Assembly (NCBI RefSeq): GCF_039541855.1
Contig: NZ_BAABHA010000015.1
Location: forward strand, 1-64,000
Length of the DNA stretch: 64,000 bases
Direction of reading: 5' to 3'
Source of the DNA: Solirubrum koreensis
GTDB taxonomy: Bacteria; Bacteroidota; Bacteroidia; Cytophagales; Hymenobacteraceae
Shown: piece after piece, positions 58,012-64,000 of the stretch
How positions within the stretch are numbered: position 1 is the stretch's first letter
Layout: every line of letters begins with the position of its first letter
Translations under genes and position numbers: made by a program
The notes under the pieces: generated by a model
Seen by the model: only the letters and a program-made list of their open reading frames with translations
Database searches by the model: none
Told to the model about the DNA's origin: nothing

Positions 58012-59151
58012 CTACTTGAGAATTTCCCGCGAGATTACAATTTTCTGAATCTCAGAAGTTCCCTCGTAAATCTGGGTGATTTTGGCATCGCGCATCATGC
58101 GCTCCACGTGGAATTCCTTTACAAAGCCGTAGCCACCATGAACTTGTACTGCTTCCACAGCCGTGTCCATAGCCACTTTGGAAGCAAACAGCTTGGCCAT
58201 GGCGCCCGACTTGGCGTAGTCTTGGTGCGCGTCCTTGTCGTGAGCCGCTTGCAGGCATAGCAAACGCGCCGCGTCAATGTTGGTGGCCATATCGGCCAGC
58301 TTGAACTGAATGGCTTGGTGCTGCGAGATGGGCACCCCAAACGCCTTCCGCTCCTTCGAGTACTTCACCGACAGCTCGTAAGCGCCCGAAGCTATACCCA
58401 GTGCCTGTGCGGCAATGCCAATGCGGCCACCGGCTAGCACCTGCATGGCGAATTTAAAGCCGAAGCCATCGTCGCCGATGCGGTTTTCCTTGGGCACCTT
58501 CACGTCGTTAAACATCAGCGAACAGGTGTCGGAGCCGCGGATGCCGAGCTTGTTTTCCTTGGGGCCCTGGATAAAGCCATCCATGCCCTTCTCCACAATC
58601 AGCACGTTGATGCCGCGGTGCTTGAGTTCGGGGTTGGTTTGGGCTACCACCAGATACACCGAGGCGGTGGTGCCGTTGGTAATCCAGTTTTTGGTGCCGT
58701 TCAGCAGGTAATAGTCGCCTTTGTCTTCGGCAGTGGTACGCTGCATGGTAGCATCGGAACCGGCTTCAGGCTCGCTCAAAGCGAAGGCACCAATAATTTC
58801 ACCCGAACACAGGCGGGGCAGGTATTTCTGCTTCTGTTCCTCGGTGCCGTACTTCTCCAGGCCCCAGCACACCAGCGAGTTGTTCACCGACATGATAACC
58901 GAGCAGGAGGCATCGACCTTGGAAATTTCTTCCATGGCCAGCACGTACGACACGGTATCCATGCCGCCACCACCGTACTCGGGGCTCACCATCATACCCA
59001 TAAAGCCCAGTTCACCCATTTTCTTGATTTGCTCGGCGGGGAATTTCTGGTGCTCGTCGCGTTCGATAACGCCAGCCCACAGCTCGTTCTGGGCAAATTC
59101 GCGGGCGGCAGCCTGCACGGCGAGTTGTTCTTCGGTGAACTGAAAATTCAT
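58012..59151 (-). CDS. acyl-CoA dehydrogenase
   Basis: The 379-residue flavoprotein shows the acyl-CoA dehydrogenase signatures A-L-S-E-P-x-A-G-S-D near 128-137, N-G-x-K-x-W-I-T-N near 152, R-x-x-F-G-x-P-I-S-x-H-Q near 270, and Y-E-G-T-S-E-I-Q with the catalytic glutamate near 365. It introduces the 2,3-double bond into acyl-CoA and passes electrons to ETF. Its promoter carries TACTTTTG and the palindrome also found at the ETF-oxidoreductase-like Fe-S gene. Chain-length preference cannot be told. Confidence 0.93.
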   Translation of the reverse strand: MNFQFTEEQLAVQAAAREFAQNELWAGVIERDEHQKFPAEQIKKMGELGFMGMMVSPEYGGGGMDTVSYVLAMEEISKVDASCSVIMSVNNSLVCWGLEKYGTEEQKQKYLPRLCSGEIIGAFALSEPEAGSDATMQRTTAEDKGDYYLLNGTKNWITNGTTASVYLVVAQTNPELKHRGINVLIVEKGMDGFIQGPKENKLGIRGSDTCSLMFNDVKVPKENRIGDDGFGFKFAMQVLAGGRIGIAAQALGIASGAYELSVKYSKERKAFGVPISQHQAIQFKLADMATNIDAARLLCLQAAHDKDAHQDYAKSGAMAKLFASKVAMDTAVEAVQVHGGYGFVKEFHVERMMRDAKITQIYEGTSEIQKIVISREILK

Positions 59152-59204
59152 GCGGGGAATCGATTAGAAAGGGAACGGGAAAGACCGTCTAGAGAACGGT
59201 GCAT

Positions 59205-59222
59205 CAAAAGTAGGCATGCCTA
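59205..59222 (-). promoter_or_regulatory. acyl-CoA dehydrogenase promoter with overlapping palindrome
   Basis: On the minus strand TACTTTTG (59205-59212) is a perfect -7 box, 53 bases before the ATG. The palindrome TAGGCATGCCTA (59211-59222) overlaps its first two bases, a position suited to repression. Confidence 0.6.
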
Positions 59223-59318
59223 CAACAGCTTTCCAACCCGGAGGTTGGATATCGGGCCGAAGCCCGGCATTGCAAACACCACAGTAAAACCCAGTAACGG
59301 CCTGTAGGTTGGAAAAAA
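59223..59318. repeat. hairpin-containing intergenic repeat
   Basis: TTCCAACC near the left and GGTTGGAA near the right bound a region that also holds CCAACC/GGTTGG and CGGGC/GCCCG stems. It looks like a dispersed element rather than a gene. Confidence 0.45.
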
Positions 59319-59320
59319 AT

Positions 59321-59348
59321 GGTACCCTGGCTGTACAGCCAGGGTACC
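59321..59348. repeat. perfect 28-base palindrome
   Basis: The sequence starts GGTACCCTGGCTGT and reads the same on both strands across all 28 bases with no loop. It sits between two minus-strand genes, 33 bases from the zinc-peptidase stop. It could form a cruciform, or mark the end of an element. Confidence 0.7.
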
Positions 59349-59380
59349 GCTTACCAATGAGCTATAACAACCGGCGCCGC

Positions 59381-60073
59381 TTAGCTGCGGCGGTTGCCGC
59401 TCATGAAAATGCTTACGTAGTACAGCAACGTGGCCAGGGAGCTGATGGCCGCCACCACGTAGGTCATGGCAGCCCACCAGAGGGCGTCTTTGGCCATGGC
59501 GTGCTCCTGAGTAGTTACAATGCCGCGCTGGTCAATCCAGGCCAGGGCACGCTTGGAAGCATCGAACTCCACGGGCAGCGTCACAAAGCTGAAGAGTGTG
59601 GTGAGCGAGAACAGCGCAATGCCCAGGCCCAACGGAATCATGGTGGTGCGAATCATCAGCACCCCAGCCAGCAGAACAAACGGCATAAAGCGCGATACGG
59701 CGCTTAAGGCCGGCACCATGGCCGAGCGGAACTGCAGCATGTTGTAGGCCGTGGCGTGCTGCACGGCGTGGCCGCATTCGTGGGCGGCCACGGCCGCGGC
59801 GGCCGCCGAGCGGCCATCAAACACCTCGGCGCTGAGGTTTACGGTTCGGTCCGTGGGGTTGTAGTGGTCCGACAACCGGCCTTCCACCGACACCACGCGC
59901 ACGTCGTGAATTTTGTTGTCGGCCAGCATCAGCTCGGCAATTTGCTTGCCCGACAGGCCGGAGCTCAGCCCGATTTTGGAATACTGCGAAAACTTGCTGC
60001 GCAGGCGCCACTGAATGAGCAGGCTTACCAGAGTGAAGCCAATCAGCAGGATGTAAAACGAGTTAAAAGCCAT
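59381..60073 (-). CDS. membrane zinc metallopeptidase (YugP-like)
   Basis: The 230-residue protein has an N-terminal membrane helix (about 4-24), zinc motif H98-E-C-G-H102 in A-A-H-E-C-G-H-A-V-Q-H, and further helices at about 115-175 and 200-225. This is the YugP family of membrane zinc peptidases. The substrate is unknown. ATG at 60073. Confidence 0.86.
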   Translation of the reverse strand: MAFNSFYILLIGFTLVSLLIQWRLRSKFSQYSKIGLSSGLSGKQIAELMLADNKIHDVRVVSVEGRLSDHYNPTDRTVNLSAEVFDGRSAAAAAVAAHECGHAVQHATAYNMLQFRSAMVPALSAVSRFMPFVLLAGVLMIRTTMIPLGLGIALFSLTTLFSFVTLPVEFDASKRALAWIDQRGIVTTQEHAMAKDALWWAAMTYVVAAISSLATLLYYVSIFMSGNRRS

Positions 60074-60136
60074 GTCTTGAGCGGTTCTTAAAGGTGAGCG
60101 GCGTGGCATCCGGGGAGGAGGCACATGCTCCCTCCT

Positions 60137-60622
60137 TTACGGCTCCAGTCCTTTGGTGATGCGCTCGACGATGCGCGTGGTGCTGTAGCCTTGCACCAAG
60201 GGCACCGTAAGCACCTGCCCGCCGTTATTTAACACAAACTCGTGGCCCACAATTCCGCTGATGGCGTAGTCGTCTCCTTTTACCAGCACATCGGGCCGCA
60301 CGAGTTGAATCAGTTCCAGCGGGGTGGGTTCGTCGAACAGCACCACGGCGTCTACAAACAAAAGAGAGGCCAGCACCCGCGCACGTGACACTTCGTCTTG
60401 CAGGGGCCGGCCGGGCTTTAGGCGGCTGACCGAAGCATCGGTATTCAGTCCCAACACCAGCACATCGCCCAGCGCCCGGGCCTTTTCCAGGTAATCGACG
60501 TGGCCGAGGTGCAAAATATCGAAGCAGCCGTTGGTAAATACCACCCGGCGGCCTTCGCGGCGCCACGCGGCGAGCTGCTCACGGAGCTGTTCGGGGCTGA
60601 CGATTTTATCCTTGGTCGGCAT
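60137..60622 (-). CDS. rfaE2: D-glycero-beta-D-manno-heptose 1-phosphate adenylyltransferase
   Basis: This 161-residue nucleotidyltransferase has T-N-G-C-F-D-I-L-H-L-G-H near 30-41, the family H-x-G-H motif, and a Y-S-T-T-R-I-V-E-R-I tail near 147-156. It corresponds to the second half of HldE and makes ADP-heptose for lipopolysaccharide. Its start overlaps the membrane protein gene by 17 bases, so the pair is coupled. Confidence 0.88.
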   Translation of the reverse strand: MPTKDKIVSPEQLREQLAAWRREGRRVVFTNGCFDILHLGHVDYLEKARALGDVLVLGLNTDASVSRLKPGRPLQDEVSRARVLASLLFVDAVVLFDEPTPLELIQLVRPDVLVKGDDYAISGIVGHEFVLNNGGQVLTVPLVQGYSTTRIVERITKGLEP

Positions 60623-61658
60623 GCAAAGCAGTCGTTTCGGCAGGTTCTGGGTTTAGCAGGGAAACCCCACGGCCCGATTTCATGGCGCTGGCTACAAAGC
60701 TGATGCCGCCCATTAGCACCACTAAAATGGTTTGGGAGCCGTGTACCACCAAAGCGTAAGCAATGGCGGCTTCTTTGGTTAAGCCATACACTAACAGCGT
60801 GTTTCTTACCATGAGGTGAAACACCCCGATGCCGCCTTGCACCGGAGCCGCCATGCCAAACGCCCCAAACGTAAGTACCGATAAGGCCGCCATAAGCCCC
60901 AGGCCCAACGTAGCTGCAAAGGCAAAGAAGGCGAGGTAATCCATGAGGAAGTATACCAGCCACGTGAAGAAGGTGTGGAACCAGAACAGGCCCTGGCGCT
61001 TCACTTTCCGCAGGCTGAATACCCCGGCCAGAATGCCCTTTACAAAAGCCGCTGCCCGCGTAAAGTAGCGGTTACGACGCAGCCGCTCCAGATTGCGAAT
61101 ACCCAGTACCAACACAATAACACCCAGTATCAGCAGCACTATGCCTATGCTCAGCAGTAGCGCTCCGCGTTGCTCTATAATGCCGGCTTTGTCGGCCACG
61201 GCCGAGGCCACGAAATCCCAGAACTTGCCGAACTCCAGCAACAGCACCGTACCCAGCAGCAGAAAGAGCACCAGCACGTCAATAATCCGCTCGGTAATAA
61301 CCGTTCCTAACGACACATTCACGGGCACGCCGCCCATGCGCCGCAGCACTGAGCAGCGAATAACTTCGCCAGCGCGTGGCAGCACCAGATTGGCTAGGTA
61401 ACCCACCATCATGGCATGGTACACGTTCCAGTAGGAAGTGCGGTGATTGGAAGCGTCGAGCTGCATTTTCCAGCGGTAAGCCCGGCTGAAGTAGCCCAGT
61501 GCCGACACCAACGCCGTGATGCCAATCCAGAAGTAATTAGCCTCCCGCAGCGCCTGGCCAATTTTGCTTAAGTCCTGGCCCCGTATAGCATACGCCATCA
61601 GTAGTCCCGACAGGGCCAATAACAGCGCGTATTTGAGAATGTCGATGAGCTTTTTCAT
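60606..61658 (-). CDS. lysylphosphatidylglycerol synthase-like flippase domain protein
   Basis: The 350-residue integral membrane protein has about seven to eight helices and the UPF0104/LPG-synthase transmembrane pattern: Y-F-S-R-A-Y-R-W near 57, G-Y-L-A-N-L-V-L-P-R-A-G-E-V-I-R near 90-105, and a late F-G-A-F-G-M-A-A-P-V-Q-G-G-I-G-V-F-H segment. No catalytic lysyl-transferase domain is present, so it may flip a lipid. It overlaps the rfaE2 gene. Confidence 0.82.
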   Translation of the reverse strand: MKKLIDILKYALLLALSGLLMAYAIRGQDLSKIGQALREANYFWIGITALVSALGYFSRAYRWKMQLDASNHRTSYWNVYHAMMVGYLANLVLPRAGEVIRCSVLRRMGGVPVNVSLGTVITERIIDVLVLFLLLGTVLLLEFGKFWDFVASAVADKAGIIEQRGALLLSIGIVLLILGVIVLVLGIRNLERLRRNRYFTRAAAFVKGILAGVFSLRKVKRQGLFWFHTFFTWLVYFLMDYLAFFAFAATLGLGLMAALSVLTFGAFGMAAPVQGGIGVFHLMVRNTLLVYGLTKEAAIAYALVVHGSQTILVVLMGGISFVASAMKSGRGVSLLNPEPAETTALHADQG

Positions 61659-61702
61659 AGCGCAGTTATCAAGGCCTCGGCTAAGCAGAGTGGCCGCGAG
61701 GC

Positions 61703-62050
61703 CTACCCCAGCCGGTTATGCTGATCGGGGAATACCACCGTTGGCTGGTGTTGCCGCGCTACGGCGAAATCGATGAGGGCGTACGAGAAGACGATGATGA
61801 TGTCGCCCACCGCTACCCGCCGGGCCGCCGGGCCGTTCAGGCAAATCATGCCCGAGCCCCGTTCGCCCTTGATGGTATAGGTTTCCAGTCGTTCACCGTT
61901 GTTTACGTTTACCACGGTTACCTTCTCGTTTTCCACCATGTTTGCGGCGTCGAGCAGGTCTTCGTCGATGGTAATGCTGCCCACGTAGTGCAGCTCGGCC
62001 TGCGTAACCTTTACGCGGTGAATTTTGGATTTAAGAACCTCGATTTGCAT
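61703..62050 (-). CDS. panD: aspartate 1-decarboxylase
   Basis: The 115-residue proenzyme has the self-cleavage site G24-S25 in H-Y-V-G-S-I-T-I-D, and K-V-T-Q-A-E-L-H-Y. Cleavage gives the pyruvoyl cofactor. It makes beta-alanine for pantothenate. The ATG at 62050 gives the normal length. It lies just downstream of panC, with coaE elsewhere in the window. Confidence 0.95.
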   Translation of the reverse strand: MQIEVLKSKIHRVKVTQAELHYVGSITIDEDLLDAANMVENEKVTVVNVNNGERLETYTIKGERGSGMICLNGPAARRVAVGDIIIVFSYALIDFAVARQHQPTVVFPDQHNRLG

Positions 62051-62113
62051 AGATGGCAAGGCCGGTAAATTTGGCCGGTAAAGATACAAAGCGGCGCCCG
62101 AGCGCCCGGCAGC

Positions 62114-62989
62114 TTATGCCTGCCCCCCGGAATTTCTTTGCGCCGTAACAGACGCCGGGTGAACCAACACGTTGTCGATTAAGCGTACCCCGTCCAGCCA
62201 AGCTGCTAGGCAAATGACTACATCACCCCCAGCCGTAAGGTCGGGCTGCAAGGTTTGGGCATCGGCTATTTCCAGATACTCCAGCTCAATGCCGGGGAAG
62301 CCCCCAAGGAACTTCTGTGCTTCGGCCTGGGCCACAGCAGTACCGGCCGGCAGATGCGCTGCGGCCAGCAGCAGGGCTTCGTGTAAACGCGGCGCTACTT
62401 GTCGTGCTTCCGGCGAAAGACGACGGTTACGCGACGACATGGCCAAGCCGTCGGCTTCACGCACGGTAGGAGCAGCAATCAGTTCTACGTCAAAGCCAAG
62501 GTCGGCCACCAGTTGTCGCACAATGGCAACCTGTTGCCAATCCTTCTGGCCAAAATAAGCTCGGTGTGGGCGGGCCAAGTGAAATAATTTACTGACCACA
62601 ATGCCCACGCCGTTAAAATGGCCCGGCCGGTGGGCTCCTTCCATCACGCGCTCCAGCGGTCCAAAATCCAGCTGGAGCACGGCCGGGCGTGGGTACATTT
62701 CCTCAGGAGTGGGGGCAAAGAGGGCGGTGCAGCCCGTGTTGCGCAAGAGTTCTGTATCGGACTCGAGTACCCGGGGATACTTATTGAAGTCTTCGGCGTT
62801 GTTGAACTGCGTGGGGTTCACGAACACGCTGACAATCACCACATCATTCTCGGCCACAGCGGCTCGCACTAATTCCAGATGGCCGTCGTGCAAGGCACCC
62901 ATGGTGGGTACAAAGCCGATGCGGGAACCGTCGCGGCGCCACATTTCGGTACGGGCTTGCAACGCGGCGGCAGTTTCAAGTATCTCCAT
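62114..62989 (-). CDS. panC: pantothenate synthetase
   Basis: The 291-residue enzyme shows V-P-T-M-G-A-L-H-D-G-H-L near 27-38, F-V-N-P-T-Q-F near 60, Y-F-G-Q-K-D-W-Q-Q near 145-153 and M-S-S-R-N-R-R-L-S near 185, all conserved in PanC. It joins pantoate to beta-alanine. ATG at 62989; divergent from the glycogen-synthase-like gene. Confidence 0.95.
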   Translation of the reverse strand: MEILETAAALQARTEMWRRDGSRIGFVPTMGALHDGHLELVRAAVAENDVVIVSVFVNPTQFNNAEDFNKYPRVLESDTELLRNTGCTALFAPTPEEMYPRPAVLQLDFGPLERVMEGAHRPGHFNGVGIVVSKLFHLARPHRAYFGQKDWQQVAIVRQLVADLGFDVELIAAPTVREADGLAMSSRNRRLSPEARQVAPRLHEALLLAAAHLPAGTAVAQAEAQKFLGGFPGIELEYLEIADAQTLQPDLTAGGDVVICLAAWLDGVRLIDNVLVHPASVTAQRNSGGQA

Positions 62990-63053
62990 GAAAACAGAGG
63001 CCCTTTGTGAGGGTCGGGTGGGTGATATAGTGGATTTATCGGGCAAAATTGTT

Positions 63054-63061
63054 TAATTTTG
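63054..63061 (+). promoter_or_regulatory. -7 box of the glycogen-synthase-like gene
   Basis: TAATTTTG is a perfect TAnnTTTG box, 47 bases before the ATG at 63109. It overlaps the earlier in-frame start at 63049, which is therefore unlikely. Confidence 0.65.
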
Positions 63062-63108
63062 TGCGTCCCAATGGTATATCCTTTTCCAAACCTCTTCTTT
63101 CACCCCGT

Positions 63109-63921
63109 ATGTCGAAGCTAAGAATACTCTATGCTGCCACGGAAATCAATCCGTTTTTGCAAACGACCCGGGTAGCGGAGTTCCTGCGGCGCCTGCCGCA
63201 AGGTATGCAGGAGATGGGGATGGAAATCCGCATTTTTGTTCCGCGCTTCGGTATCATTAACGAACGCAAAAACCGCCTCCACGAGGTGGTTCGCCTATCG
63301 GGCATCAACATTGCAGTGGGCGAAGACGAGAAGCCGCTCATCATCAAAGTAGCTTCTATTCCGAACGCCAAGCTGCAGGTGTACTTTATCGACAACGAGG
63401 ACTACTTCCACCGCAAATCGGTACTGCGCGACAAGAACGACCAGTTTCACCCCGACAATGACGAGCGCGCCATTTTCTTCTGCAAAGGTGTACTCGAAAC
63501 AGTAAAGAAACTAGGCTGGTCGCCGGATATTGTGCATTGCAACGACTGGATGACCGGTTTGATGCCGCTATACCTGAAGACGACCTACAAAAAGGACCCG
63601 ATTTTCAAGGATGCGAAGTCGATATTCACTGTGTACAACAATGAATTCGACTACAAATTCGACAGCAACATCATCGAGAAGGCCAAGATGCTCGACATTG
63701 ATGACTCGATGCTGGCCGCACTGCAGTCGGCTGACTTTCAGGGCTTCATCAAGATTGGCATGGAATACGCCGACTCAGTGGTACGTTCCGACGAAGATTT
63801 CAGCGACAACGTAAACGCGCTCTTCAGTGAGTACGCGAAAGGTCGCAACATCGGGCAGGTTGCCGACGACGAGAACCTGCTCAATTCCTACTACACGCTG
63901 TATAATGAATTGGCCAACTAG
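63109..63921 (+). CDS. short glycogen/starch synthase-like protein (GT5 N-terminal half)
   Basis: The 270-residue protein matches the N-terminal (starch synthase catalytic) domain of GT5 enzymes: R-I-L-Y-A-A-T-E-I-N-P-F near 5-16, Y-F-I-D-N-E-D-Y-F, D-E-R-A-I-F-F-C-K-G, and D-I-V-H-C-N-D-W-M-T-G near 143-153. The second Rossmann half that holds the nucleotide sugar is absent, and the K-x-G-G-L motif is replaced by T-T-R-V-A. Proteins of this size sit beside panC in many Bacteroidota. It may not be a synthase. Its stop overlaps the next gene. Confidence 0.78.
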   Translation: MSKLRILYAATEINPFLQTTRVAEFLRRLPQGMQEMGMEIRIFVPRFGIINERKNRLHEVVRLSGINIAVGEDEKPLIIKVASIPNAKLQVYFIDNEDYFHRKSVLRDKNDQFHPDNDERAIFFCKGVLETVKKLGWSPDIVHCNDWMTGLMPLYLKTTYKKDPIFKDAKSIFTVYNNEFDYKFDSNIIEKAKMLDIDDSMLAALQSADFQGFIKIGMEYADSVVRSDEDFSDNVNALFSEYAKGRNIGQVADDENLLNSYYTLYNELAN

Positions 63922-64000
63922 GCTATTTGCCTCGCGGACGTTAGGAGCTATGCTGCTGACGTCCGCTTTGTTTTCGCTCGGTTCGTGCGAAGACCCCAAT
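63905..64000 (+). CDS. lipoprotein, N-terminus only (probably DUF4270)
   Basis: This frame enters the right edge. It reads a signal sequence with hydrophobic stretch and lipobox L-G-S-C, then E-D-P-N. Start ATG at 63905, overlapping the previous stop by 17 bases; an ATG at 63950 is also possible. DUF4270 lipoproteins often follow this gene in Bacteroidota, but too little is present to be sure. Confidence 0.5.
   Translation, partial: MNWPTRLFASRTLGAMLLTSALFSLGSCEDPN

Overview
This window is GC-rich chromosomal DNA from a Hymenobacter-like member of the Cytophagales (Bacteroidota). The evidence is the TAnnTTTG -7 promoter elements, proteins with type IX secretion (T9SS) sorting domains, a fused CcoN-CcoO oxidase subunit, DUF4476, DUF4293 and DUF4468 family proteins, the split heterodisulfide-reductase-like Fe-S pair, and a bacterial heptaprenylglyceryl/geranylgeranylglyceryl phosphate synthase. 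The genus is inferred by eye, not by database search. No prophage, insertion sequence or CRISPR array was seen.

Layout. 1-0.7 kb: 5' end of a 16S rRNA gene (minus strand) with two tandem rRNA promoters. 0.7-17 kb: a microaerobic respiration region. It holds a truncated haemoglobin, ccoI-ccoS, ccoNO-ccoQ-ccoP-ccoG-ccoH-SafE-like, a universal stress protein, hemF, and a two-component system whose response regulator is a receiver fused to a Crp/Fnr-type regulator. A palindrome TGAY-N4-RTCA lies upstream of both ccoI and ccoNO, at exactly the same distance from a -7 box, and another copy sits beside the kinase gene. 17-24 kb: housekeeping genes on the minus strand (coaE, ybbR-like, yajC, DUF1573, isocitrate dehydrogenase, nusB, leucine dehydrogenase). 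23.9-33 kb: two ABC exporter half-genes with complementary degenerate motifs, two tRNA-Pro genes, outer-membrane and T9SS cargo proteins. 33-43 kb: truA, thiolase, a PorE-like TPR/propeller/OmpA lipoprotein, and a two-gene Fe-S electron-transfer complex resembling ETF:menaquinone oxidoreductase. 43-47.6 kb: tRNA-Phe and a seven-PAS histidine kinase with a receiver protein. 47.9-53 kb: arsenic/chromate resistance (arsR, DUF6428, phosphoesterase, acetyltransferase, acr3, chrA). 53-64 kb: J-domain/TPR protein, envelope proteins, GGGP synthase, AraC regulator, acyl-CoA dehydrogenase, zinc peptidase, rfaE2-type nucleotidyltransferase, a flippase-like membrane protein, panD, panC, a short glycogen-synthase-like protein and the start of a lipoprotein.

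How the genes fit together. The oxidase subunits, their copper and assembly factors, a haem biosynthesis enzyme, an oxygen-binding globin and the kinase/Crp-like regulator form one apparent regulon for life at low oxygen. The acyl-CoA dehydrogenase, the thiolase and the Fe-S complex point to beta-oxidation delivering electrons to menaquinone; two of these promoter regions share a 12-bp palindrome. Intergenic space carries several families of hairpin-forming repeats. In one family, two copies keep perfect arms despite sequence differences between the copies.
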